Shown here piece after piece: positions 57,617 through 64,000 of a DNA stretch of 64,000 nt. The translations under genes and the position numbers were made by a program. Below the pieces are notes generated by a model. That model saw nothing but the letters and a program-made list of their open reading frames with translations. It was not told the origin of the DNA and ran no database searches. The stretch is taken from NCBI GenBank assembly GCA_004560375.1, contig SFVC01000002.1, positions 38,537 to 102,536 on the forward strand, read 5' to 3'. Origin of the DNA: a bacterium (lineage in GTDB: Bacteria > Bacillota > Clostridia > Oscillospirales > Oscillospiraceae). Every line of letters begins with the position of its first letter. Position 1 is the stretch's first letter.

Positions 57617-57663
57617 AAATCACAGTATGCCAATTTATTTCGAGGAAAAAGGAGCCGATCCTG

Positions 57664-58731
57664 ATGCTGGATATTTCGTTTACCTCTACTCCCAACCCCA
57701 AGCCCCTGCCCGACCCGGACACGCTGGTGTTCGGCAAGACCTTCACCGACCATATGTTCCTGATGAACTACGACGCGGGCCAGGGCTGGCACGACCCCCG
57801 GGTGGTGCCCTACGGCCCCCTGCCCTTCGAGCCGTCCTGCATGGTGTTCCACTACGCCCAGGAGATCTTTGAGGGCATGAAGGCCTACCGCACCCCGGAG
57901 GGCAAGGTGCAGCTGTTCCGCCCCTATGAGAACGCCCGGCGGATGAACTCGTCCTGCCGCCGCCTGTGCATCCCCGAGATCCCGGAGGAGGACTTCGTCC
58001 AGGCCGTCAAAGCCGTGGTGTCCGCTGACAAGGCGTGGGTGCCGGACAAGGTGGGCACCTCCCTGTATATCCGCCCCTTCATCATCGCCACCGACTGCTC
58101 CCTGGGGGTGCACGCCTCCCACAGCTATCTGTTCGCCGTCATCTGCTGCCCGGTGGGGGCCTACTACCCCGAGGGGATCAACCCGGTGAAGATCTATGTG
58201 GAGGACGAGGACGTGCGGGCCGTGAAGGGCGGCACCGGCTTCACCAAGTGCGGCGGCAACTACGCCGCCTCCATCCGCGCCGGCGAGCGGGCGGAGGAGC
58301 AGGGCTACTCCCAGGTGCTGTGGCTGGACGGCGTGCACCGCAAGTATATTGAGGAAGTGGGCTCCATGAACGTGATGTTCAAGATCGGCGGCACGGTGGT
58401 GACGCCGGAGCTCACCGGCTCGGTGCTGCCGGGGATCACCCGCAAGAGCTGCCTGGAGCTGCTGCGGGACTGGGGCTACTCCGTGGAGGAGCGGCTCATC
58501 TCCGCCCAGGAGCTGTTTGACGCCGCCCGGGCGGGCACCCTGGAGGAGGCCTGGGGCACCGGCACGGCGGCGGTGGTGTCCCCCATCGGCCTGCTGGCGG
58601 AGGGGGACGAGAAGGTGGAGGTCAGCGGCGGCCAGATCGGCCGCCTGACTCAGCGGCTGTATGATACCCTCACTGGGATCCAGTGGGGCACCGAGCCCGA
58701 CCCCTACGGCTGGGTGGAGCCGGTGGACTGA
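57664..58731 (+). CDS. ilvE: Branched-chain amino acid aminotransferase
   Basis: A 355-residue class IV PLP aminotransferase that makes Leu, Ile and Val from their 2-oxo acids. The PLP Lys195 lies in GGTGFTKCGGNYAAS. Other family blocks are FHYAQEIFEGMKAYR, LYIRPFIIATD, EVGSMNVMFKI and SVLPGITRKSCLELLRDWGY. AAGGAG lies 9 bases before the ATG. There is no T-box leader, as only 47 bases separate promoter and start. It is monocistronic. Confidence 0.95.
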   Translation: MLDISFTSTPNPKPLPDPDTLVFGKTFTDHMFLMNYDAGQGWHDPRVVPYGPLPFEPSCMVFHYAQEIFEGMKAYRTPEGKVQLFRPYENARRMNSSCRRLCIPEIPEEDFVQAVKAVVSADKAWVPDKVGTSLYIRPFIIATDCSLGVHASHSYLFAVICCPVGAYYPEGINPVKIYVEDEDVRAVKGGTGFTKCGGNYAASIRAGERAEEQGYSQVLWLDGVHRKYIEEVGSMNVMFKIGGTVVTPELTGSVLPGITRKSCLELLRDWGYSVEERLISAQELFDAARAGTLEEAWGTGTAAVVSPIGLLAEGDEKVEVSGGQIGRLTQRLYDTLTGIQWGTEPDPYGWVEPVD

Positions 58732-58740
58732 GCAAAAAAC

Positions 58741-58773
58741 GCACCCCCGGTCGTTTGACCGGGGGTGCTGCTT
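58741..58773 (+). terminator. Rho-independent terminator of ilvE
   Basis: Arms GCACCCCCGGTC (58741-58752) and complement (58757-58768), then TGCTTTTT. Confidence 0.9.
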
Positions 58774-58872
58774 TTTGCGCGGCCTGCCGCCTCAGCGCCC
58801 CTCTGGCCGGGGGCAAGGGGCGGCCCCTTGTATAAGTCCCGGGTGCCCCCGGGGGGCGCCCCTGCGGGGGAC

Positions 58873-58986
58873 GTTACTTTCTCTCGCGCGAGAGAAAGTA
58901 ACCAAAGAGCGCGCTTAGGGGGTGGCCACCGGTTCGACTCCGGGCCGAAGGGCGGCCCTGCGCTCACAGGTTGGTCACCCCCTAAG
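58873..58986 (+). repeat. Palindromic repeat family 1, copy C, with attached inverted repeat
   Basis: A perfect 30 bp palindrome (58873-58902; half GTTACTTTCTCTCGC) is followed by the flank CAAAGAGCGCG. A second inverted repeat, CTTAGGGGGTGGCCA (about 58914) with TGGTCACCCCCTAAG (ending 58986), encloses about 40 bp. Confidence 0.8.
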
Positions 58987-59362
58987 AACCCCCGTTAAGG
59001 TCAAGGGCACGTCGATTTTGCGGGGCGGGAGCGTGACCGGCTTTTGCGGGTTACGAATGGGCTGTTCTTCTTTTTCCGGCCCACACTGGGCCTGGCTTTC
59101 GCAGACACTGAAAACATGGGGTTCTCTTTACAGCGCCTAAGCTTCTCAGGCTAACCACCCCGGCGCAGGCAACGCACCCAACACGCACCCGTGCAGCACC
59201 ACCCGACACCCAGGCGCACCGTTCGTGGACGCCACCCACCTCTCAGTACCCACACCACTCAGCGGCAGCGGCGACAGGGGCACCTGCGTCCGTATCACCT
59301 CCGCGCCGGAAAGGTATCCACCCATTCCCCGATCTGACAGCCCCCGTAAAATGGGGGATTCT

Positions 59363-59455
59363 TAAGGGGGAGGCCGACTAAGGACGCGCAGCGTCCGCCG
59401 GAGGCCTCCCCCTTAAGCGTCCTTTTGGTTACTTTTCCCACGTGGGAAAAGTAAC
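59363..59455 (-). repeat. Palindromic repeat family 1, copy D, inverted relative to copy C
   Basis: A perfect 28 bp palindrome (59428-59455; half GTTACTTTTCCCAC). Read on the minus strand it is followed by CAAAAGGACG and then an inverted repeat, CTTAAGGGGGAGGCC with its exact complement, between 59363 and about 59417. This is the same order of parts as in copy C. Confidence 0.8.
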
Positions 59456-59487
59456 GCCCCCGGCAGGGCGCCCCCTGCCATACAGGC

Positions 59488-61089
59488 CTACCTGGCCGCC
59501 GCGGCCCGGATAAACTCCCGAAACAGCGGGTGCGCCCGGTTGGGCCGGGACTTCAGCTCCGGGTGGAACTGGCACGCCGCAAACCAGGGGTGCCCCGGCA
59601 GCTCGATGAGCTCCACCAGCCGCCCGTCGGGCGACAGGCCGGACAGGGACAGCCCCGCCCCCTCCAGCGCCTCCCGGTACTTGTTGTTGAACTCGTAGCG
59701 GTGGCGGTGGCGCTCGCCGATCTCCGACCCGCCGTACACCGACGCCGCCAGCGAGCCCTCCTTCAGCCGGCAGGGATAGCTGCCCAGCCGCATGGTGCCC
59801 CCCTTGGCGGTCACCCCCACCTGGTCGGGCATCAGATCGATGACCGGATAGGGCGTCTGGGGATCCAGCTCCGACGAGTGGGCCCCCGTCAGCCCGCACA
59901 CGTTCCGGGCGAACTCCACCACCGCCAGCTGCATCCCCAGGCAGATGCCCAGGAAGGGGATTTTCTTCTCCCGGGCGTACCGGATGGCCTCCAGCTTCCC
60001 GTCAATGCCCCGGCTGCCAAAGCCCCCGGGCACCAGAATGCCCTGGGCCCCCGCCAGCAGCTTGTCCGCCGTGTCCGCTGTGACCTCCTCCGAGTTCACC
60101 CAGCGCACCTCCACCGACACGCCGTTCTCAATCCCCCCATGGGTGAGGGCCTCCGCCACCGACAGATAGGCGTCGTGGAGGGCCACATATTTGCCCACCA
60201 GCGCGATGGTCACCTTGCCCGTGGGGTGCTTGGCCCGGTGCACCATGGTGGCCCACTCGGTGAGATCCGGCGCGTGGCAGATCAGCCCTAAGCGCCGCAC
60301 CACCACGTCCGCCAGCCCCTCCCGCTCCAGCATCAGCGGCACCTCGTACAGCAGCTCCGCCGTCAGGTTGGGGATGGCGTGATCCCGGGGGATGTTGCAG
60401 AACAGGGAGATCTTGTCCAGAATCTCCCGGGGGATGGGGGAATCGCTGCGGCACATGATCACGTCCGGCTGGATGCCCAGCGACAAAAGCTCCTTGGCCG
60501 AGTGCTGGGTGGGCTTGGACTTCAGCTCCCCGGAGCCGGGGATGGACACGATGAGGGACACGTGGAGGAACATCACGTTCTGCCGCCCCCGTTCGGCGGC
60601 CACCTGCCGGATGGCCTCCAAAAAGGGCTGGCTCTCGATGTCGCCCACGGTGCCGCCGATCTCCACAATGGCCACGTCCACGTCCTCCCCCTCCAGGGAG
60701 TAGATGTGCCGCTTGATCTCGTCGGTGATGTGGGGGATGATCTGCACCGTGCCCCCTAAATAGTCCCCCGCCCGCTCCCGGTTCAGCACGTTCCAGTACA
60801 CCTTGCCGGAGGACACGGAGGAGTTGAAGGTCAAATTCTCGTCGATGAACCGCTCGTAGTGGCCCAGATCCAGGTCGGTCTCCGCCCCGTCGTCGGTGAC
60901 GAACACCTCCCCGTGCTGGTAGGGGGACATGGTGCCCGGATCCACGTTGAGGTAGGGATCCAGCTTCTGCACCCGCACCCGCAGGCCCCGCTGCTTCAGC
61001 AGCCGCCCCAGGGACGCCGCCGTGATGCCCTTGCCCAGCCCGGACACCACGCCGCCGGTGACAAAGATGAATTTCGTGCCCGTTGCCAT
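59488..61089 (-). CDS. pyrG: CTP synthase
   Basis: A 533-residue enzyme that makes CTP from UTP and glutamine. The synthase domain starts KFIFVTGGVVSGLGKGITAASLG (P-loop) and has QKLDPYLNVDPGTMSPYQHGEVFVTDDGAETDLDLGHYERF. The C-terminal glutaminase has the nucleophile Cys in LGICLGMQ and the His-Glu pair in CQFHPELKSRP. GGGAGG lies 7 bases before ATG 61089. No poly-G initiation or leader terminator like that of Bacillus pyrG is seen. Confidence 0.96.
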   Translation of the reverse strand: MATGTKFIFVTGGVVSGLGKGITAASLGRLLKQRGLRVRVQKLDPYLNVDPGTMSPYQHGEVFVTDDGAETDLDLGHYERFIDENLTFNSSVSSGKVYWNVLNRERAGDYLGGTVQIIPHITDEIKRHIYSLEGEDVDVAIVEIGGTVGDIESQPFLEAIRQVAAERGRQNVMFLHVSLIVSIPGSGELKSKPTQHSAKELLSLGIQPDVIMCRSDSPIPREILDKISLFCNIPRDHAIPNLTAELLYEVPLMLEREGLADVVVRRLGLICHAPDLTEWATMVHRAKHPTGKVTIALVGKYVALHDAYLSVAEALTHGGIENGVSVEVRWVNSEEVTADTADKLLAGAQGILVPGGFGSRGIDGKLEAIRYAREKKIPFLGICLGMQLAVVEFARNVCGLTGAHSSELDPQTPYPVIDLMPDQVGVTAKGGTMRLGSYPCRLKEGSLAASVYGGSEIGERHRHRYEFNNKYREALEGAGLSLSGLSPDGRLVELIELPGHPWFAACQFHPELKSRPNRAHPLFREFIRAAAAR

Positions 61090-61189
61090 AAGAATTCCTC
61101 CCACGGGGCAGGTGCGGCCCCCTTGCCTCAACCCCATCTGCCCGGACACCCTTGTCCGGCCTGCCCGTTTATCCAATTTCAGACGGCTT

Positions 61190-61218
61190 ATTTTACGCCC
61201 GCCGGAAGCGGCAGTCAA
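61190..61218 (-). promoter_or_regulatory. Promoter of pyrG
   Basis: Minus strand: -35 TTGACT (61213-61218), 17 bp spacer, -10 TAAAAT (61190-61195). The leader of about 95 bases contains a CCGGACA/TGTCCGG hairpin without a T run. Confidence 0.78.
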
Positions 61219-61238
61219 GGGAAGAAGCGCACAAAAAT

Positions 61239-61269
61239 GCGGGGCCGGAGGAAGATTCCCCGGCCCCGC
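61239..61269 (-). terminator. Rho-independent terminator of the XRE gene
   Basis: Arms GCGGGGCCGG (61239-61248) and complement (61260-61269). TTTTTGT follows on the minus strand. Confidence 0.88.
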
Positions 61270-61314
61270 CTGTGTTCCGCTCAATACTCCCAGTCCGCCG
61301 GGAGATTTATACGT

Positions 61315-61545
61315 CTATTGATTGCCGACCGCATTCTCAATTTCGATCATCAGCTGATGGGGTGGTATATCCAGCGCACCTGCAATCTTGAATAAGGTGT
61401 CGATGGTAGGACTACGCAGGCCACGTTCGATTTTACTGTAATGGGTTCGATCCAAGCCGGCCAGCCCACTGAGCACTTCCTGGGTCATGCCCTTTTCTAT
61501 GCGGCATTTCTGGATGGCTTTCCCGATCAAAACAGCATCGGCCAT
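61315..61545 (-). CDS. XRE family HTH transcriptional regulator
   Basis: A 76-residue single-domain regulator of the Cro/CI type: IGKAIQKCRIEKGMTQEVLSGLAGLDRTHYSKIERGLRSPTIDTLFKIAGAL covers helices 1-5, and IPPHQLMIEIENA ends the fold. It is transcribed away from a tiny gene at 61662 with a palindromic site between them. Composition is slightly more AT-rich than the chromosome around it. Phage- or plasmid-type regulators look like this. Confidence 0.9.
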   Translation of the reverse strand: MADAVLIGKAIQKCRIEKGMTQEVLSGLAGLDRTHYSKIERGLRSPTIDTLFKIAGALDIPPHQLMIEIENAVGNQ

Positions 61546-61598
61546 GCGTATTTCCCCCCTTCGCTATTCCTTATGATAGCAAAGTGGGACTTTTCTTA

Positions 61599-61616
61599 TG
61601 AGGTCACTTGACCTCA
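61599..61616. promoter_or_regulatory. Palindromic operator between the XRE gene and the small gene
   Basis: TGAGGTCA (61599-61606), CT, TGACCTCA (61609-61616): a perfect 8-2-8 palindrome covering the -35 of the rightward promoter. The adjacent XRE protein is the likely ligand. Confidence 0.75.
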
Positions 61617-61636
61617 TTTCTGTTTTGTGATATGAT
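61608..61636 (+). promoter_or_regulatory. Promoter of the 50-residue gene
   Basis: -35 TTGACC (61608-61613), 17 bp spacer, -10 TATGAT (61631-61636). The -35 lies inside the palindrome. Confidence 0.75.
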
Positions 61637-61661
61637 TTATTTAGGAAGGGAGGCGCGCTGC

Positions 61662-61814
61662 ATGGGCAACTATCTTTTGACGGAGGACTATAGCCTGGTG
61701 GAACGAGTTGAGGCTTTTCGGGAAAAACATAACCTTCCTACCTTTGAGGCGGCCCTTAAACTGCTCTATACGGACAAGCAGCTCCTCCGGGAGTTCATGG
61801 AAAACAAGGAATAA
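61662..61814 (+). CDS. Uncharacterised 50-residue protein
   Basis: A short acidic/basic helical protein that starts MGNYLLTEDYSLVERVEAF and ends LLREFMENKE. AAGGGAGG lies 9 bases before ATG 61662; a longer frame to 61608 would start inside the promoter. It has its own promoter and terminator, so it is very likely expressed. The size and the divergent XRE repressor recall antitoxins, excision factors and anti-repressors, but I recognise no family. Confidence 0.7.
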   Translation: MGNYLLTEDYSLVERVEAFREKHNLPTFEAALKLLYTDKQLLREFMENKE

Positions 61815-61815
61815 C

Positions 61816-61845
61816 AAAAGGCCGGGTTCGCCCCGGCCTTTTACT
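61816..61845 (+). terminator. Rho-independent terminator of the 50-residue gene
   Basis: Arms AAAAGGCCGGG (61816-61826) and complement (61832-61842), ending in TTTTACTTT. Confidence 0.88.
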
Positions 61846-61904
61846 TTATCCGTTTTGAAACTTCTTCGCGTCCTGGAAAAAATACGATCCCTTCCACAAA
61901 ATCC

Positions 61905-61933
61905 TTGCATACGCCTGGGCGCTGTGCTAAAAT
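61905..61933 (+). promoter_or_regulatory. Promoter of the chemoreceptor gene
   Basis: -35 TTGCAT (61905-61910), 17 bp spacer, -10 TAAAAT (61928-61933). The leader is about 100 bases with a GC-rich stretch and no recognised riboswitch. Confidence 0.75.
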
Positions 61934-62041
61934 AAGCATATAATCTGTCCAACAGCCTGCCGCGCCCGCCGCGGCGGGGGGATAGGCCCCGCGCCGCTCC
62001 CCCGAAGCCCGTTGAGAAAAGCAAGAAGGAGGACCTATCCT

Positions 62042-63718
62042 ATGGGTACCAGTATCAAACGCGCCGTCAGCATCCGCATCATCTGTGCCATTGTGGCCAT
62101 CTTCCTGTTCAGCGGCATGACTACCATGAACATCCTCCGCATTGAGGGCACCCAGGACGGCAGCGTCCGGGCTGCCAATCTGCTCAGCCAGGTGCAGCAG
62201 GCGGAGGTGGCCCACTACAAGTGGTCGGCTAACCTGAGCAACGCCTTGTACGCCGGCTCCGAGTTCACCGGCAGCATGGATCACACCAGCTGCGGGCTGG
62301 GCAAGTGGCTCTACTCCGATCTGAACCTGCCGGACAACCAGATTGAGGCCCTGCGCGCCCAGATCGAGCCCCTCCACAAGGAGCTCCACGCCTCCGCAGG
62401 CACCGCCCTGGGGCTGTACACCAATAACCGCACCACGGCCCAGCGGTATTATCAGGATACCATCCAGGCCAACCTCACCACCTTGGTGGGCCTGCTGGAT
62501 CAGGTGGTGGAGCGGGGTACCACTCTGAGTTCTGAGTACACGGAGACGATGAACGGCACCATCGCCTTTATGCATTTTTCTACCGTAATCTGCCTGGTGC
62601 TGGCCCTGATCGCCCTGATCGGCCTGGTGATCTACGTGCTGCGGTACGTGATCAAGCCCATGGTGCAGATCACCCAGCGGACCAAGCCCCTCCAGGAGGG
62701 CCACCTCAACCTGGATCTGGGCTACCGCTCCAAAAACGAGCTGGGCCAGCTGGCCCTGACCCTGGAGGAGTCCATGGGCCGCGTCAAGGAATATGTGGAG
62801 GACATCGACCGGGTGATGGCCGAGCTGTCCCAGGGCAATTTCGACGTGTCCACCTCCGCCCGGTACATCGGCGACTTCCAGCCCATTGAGGAGGCGCTGG
62901 ATCGCTTTACCGTGTCCATCTCCGGCGCCATGGGCAGCATCATCCAGGCCGAGCAGCGGGTAGCCAACCACGCCGAGCAGCTGTCCAGCGGTGCCCAGGC
63001 CCTGGCCCAGGGGGCCACGGAGCAGGCCAGCGCGGTGCAGGAGCTGTACGCCACGGTGGACGACCTGTCCAAGAGCGCGGATCGCAACGTGGAGGCCGCC
63101 GCCAACGCCCAGCGCAGCGCCAAGCTCACCAGCGAGCAGGTCACCCTCAGCAGCAAGCAGATGGAGGAGATGGTGGCCGCCATGGCGGACATCGCGGACT
63201 CCTCCGAGCAGATCGGCCGGATCATCGCCACCATTGAGGATATCGCCTTCCAAACCAATATCCTGGCCCTGAACGCGGCGGTGGAGGCCGCCCGGGCCGG
63301 CTCAGCGGGCAAGGGCTTCGCCGTGGTGGCGGACGAGGTTCGCAACCTGGCCTCCAAGTCCGACGAGGCGGCCAAGGCCACCAAGGATCTCATTGAGAAC
63401 TCCGTCCAGTCCACTGAACGGGGCAGCCGGATCGTGGGCGAGGTGTCCAAGTCCCTGAAGGCGGCGCTGGAGCTGGTGGTTCAGTCCGACAAGGCCATCC
63501 ACTCCATCACCGACGCCGTCCACCAGGAGGCCGAGTCCCTGTCCCAGGTGTCCGAGGGCATCGGGCAGATCTCCTCCGTGGTGCAGACCAACTCCGCCAG
63601 CAGCGAGGAATCCGCCGCCGTCAGCTCCGAGCTGTTTGAGCAGGTGCACCTGTTGGAGGACGAGACGAAGAAGTTCCGCCTGAAGAACGGCGGCCGCATC
63701 CCCGCCGGTATCCAATAA
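62042..63718 (+). CDS. Methyl-accepting chemotaxis protein with external CZB-like domain
   Basis: A 558-residue chemoreceptor. Helix 1 is at about 10-31. The external sensor (about 35-175) carries the CZB zinc signature: His58 in AHYKW, His81 and Cys84 in DHTSCGLGKWL, and His112/His116 in PLHKELHASA. Helix 2 is at about 178-201, then HAMP (to about 255), then the cytoplasmic signalling hairpin with its tip IAFQTNILALNAAVEAARAGSAGKGFAVVADEVRNLA. AAGGAGG precedes ATG 62042. No other chemotaxis or flagellar genes are in the window. The domain suggests sensing of zinc or hypochlorous acid. Confidence 0.9.
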   Translation: MGTSIKRAVSIRIICAIVAIFLFSGMTTMNILRIEGTQDGSVRAANLLSQVQQAEVAHYKWSANLSNALYAGSEFTGSMDHTSCGLGKWLYSDLNLPDNQIEALRAQIEPLHKELHASAGTALGLYTNNRTTAQRYYQDTIQANLTTLVGLLDQVVERGTTLSSEYTETMNGTIAFMHFSTVICLVLALIALIGLVIYVLRYVIKPMVQITQRTKPLQEGHLNLDLGYRSKNELGQLALTLEESMGRVKEYVEDIDRVMAELSQGNFDVSTSARYIGDFQPIEEALDRFTVSISGAMGSIIQAEQRVANHAEQLSSGAQALAQGATEQASAVQELYATVDDLSKSADRNVEAAANAQRSAKLTSEQVTLSSKQMEEMVAAMADIADSSEQIGRIIATIEDIAFQTNILALNAAVEAARAGSAGKGFAVVADEVRNLASKSDEAAKATKDLIENSVQSTERGSRIVGEVSKSLKAALELVVQSDKAIHSITDAVHQEAESLSQVSEGIGQISSVVQTNSASSEESAAVSSELFEQVHLLEDETKKFRLKNGGRIPAGIQ

Positions 63719-63746
63719 CAGATAACATAACAGACAGCCCCCCGGC

Positions 63747-63779
63747 TTGGGAGGAACTTCGTAAGGAAGTTCCTCCCAA
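63747..63779 (+). terminator. Rho-independent terminator of the chemoreceptor gene
   Basis: 14 bp arms TTGGGAGGAACTTC (63747-63760) and complement (63766-63779), then AACTTTTG. Confidence 0.8.
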
Positions 63780-63846
63780 AACTTTTGTAAAGCCAGCCGA
63801 GAGTGATTGAATTGCAAGGAAACTCAATATGTCGGGGGACTACGCC

Positions 63847-64000
63847 ATGGAAAAGTCACTATTTGAGCAGATGGGTGGAACCTATCATCAGGAGGGCGAT
63901 TATTTTCTACCTGATCTACTCCCACCTGAAAACACTTCTGTTGGCATCTGGGGCCAACGGCGGAAGCACTACCTGAAAACAAAAAGGGAGCCTATCTACA
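63847..64000 (+). CDS. tnpV: TnpV family transposon protein, 3' truncated by window edge
   Basis: The frame is open from ATG 63847 (or ATG 63829, which has AAGGA 8 bases upstream) to the window end, about 51 codons. It reads FEQMGGTYHQEGDYFLPDL and then VGIWGQRRKHYLK, the N-terminus of the TnpV proteins carried by mobile elements of gut Firmicutes. The sequence is much more AT-rich than the rest of the window, as expected for a recently acquired element whose body lies beyond base 64000. Confidence 0.82.
   Translation, partial: MEKSLFEQMGGTYHQEGDYFLPDLLPPENTSVGIWGQRRKHYLKTKREPIY

Larger units (their letters stand above)
58732..59487. other. 756 bp region without a gene between ilvE and pyrG
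   Basis: It holds the ilvE terminator (58741-58773), palindromic repeat copy C with its downstream inverted repeat (58873-58986), about 370 bp of odd, CAC-rich sequence (about 58990-59360) in which I see no supported gene, and the inverted copy D (59363-59455). Several open frames exist only because of GC content. Confidence 0.65.

Noticed and set aside
57617..57663. T-box riboswitch before ilvE
   Set aside because: Only about 40 bases separate the promoter from the start codon, too short for a T-box.
58929..58944. CCGGTTCGACTCCGG looks like a tRNA T-arm
   Set aside because: No acceptor, D-arm or anticodon arm can be drawn around it. It lies inside the inverted repeat of element C.
59000..59360. 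Small open frames in the ilvE-pyrG gap
   Set aside because: None has a ribosome site, promoter or recognisable family, and composition alone explains the open frames.
61090..61195. CTP-sensing attenuator in the pyrG leader, as in Bacillus
   Set aside because: The leader has no GGGC start and no hairpin followed by T.

Overview
This 64 kb window is GC-rich (roughly two thirds G+C by eye) and densely coding. It looks like the chromosome of a gut Firmicute of the Oscillospiraceae type, in the neighbourhood of Flavonifractor, Lawsonibacter and Intestinimonas. The grounds are RNase Y, a class III fructose-1,6-bisphosphatase, exosporium-type collagen-like proteins, PadR and WYL regulators, a GH112 host-glycan phosphorylase, GtrB/YfhO glycosylation genes and a TnpV-type transposon gene, all with strong Shine-Dalgarno sites and TTGACA-17-TATAAT promoters. 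The genus is an inference. I saw no rRNA, tRNA, CRISPR array or complete prophage.

Layout. 1-2863: two collagen-like surface proteins and a family 2 glycosyltransferase that probably decorates them. 3132-9993: a galacto-N-biose/lacto-N-biose phosphorylase operon with its sugar ABC transporter and a divergent AraC regulator. 10089-12281: an aromatic amino acid permease and a metallophosphoesterase of visibly lower GC. 12317-13573: an orphan histidine kinase. 13834-18520: potA, potB, a potC-potD fusion and greA. 18658-22259: a DUF1576 membrane protein, a WYL regulator with an unusual partner, and a holin-like small protein. 22437-25361: a PadR-controlled envelope operon (HAAS/DUF4097 protein plus S41-like lipoprotein). 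25399-30943: a leftward operon of GtrB-like transferase, YfhO, YfbR, an ACT protein and DUF711. 31074-34940: rubredoxin, D,D-carboxypeptidase, murC, DUF2461. 34944-41763: VanW protein, fbp, ECF sigma and putative anti-sigma, recR. 41853-47526: rpe, threonine ammonia-lyase, then XpaC / small membrane protein / TelA / TPM genes. 47664-50089: a polar amino acid ABC transporter. 50294-57496: GNAT, DUF2156, RNase Y, ApbE, dCMP deaminase, DUF2812 and PadR. 57664-61089: ilvE, a 756 bp gene-free stretch, pyrG. 61315-64000: an XRE regulator facing a tiny gene, a CZB chemoreceptor, and the start of a TnpV gene.

The most notable non-genic signals are two dispersed repeat families. One is a 28-30 bp near-perfect palindrome with a conserved one-sided flank (four copies; one supplies the C-terminus and stop codon of a gene, and two face each other around an anomalous half kilobase). 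The other is a 75-77 bp twin-hairpin element beginning GTAGGGG and ending CCCCTAC (three copies, two of them exactly at stop codons). Also notable are palindromic operators lying on the promoters of both PadR genes and the XRE/small-gene pair, an attenuator-like leader before the VanW gene, a 13-codon relic of an ABC ATPase 3' end, and a rubredoxin whose first metal motif is CxC instead of CxxC.
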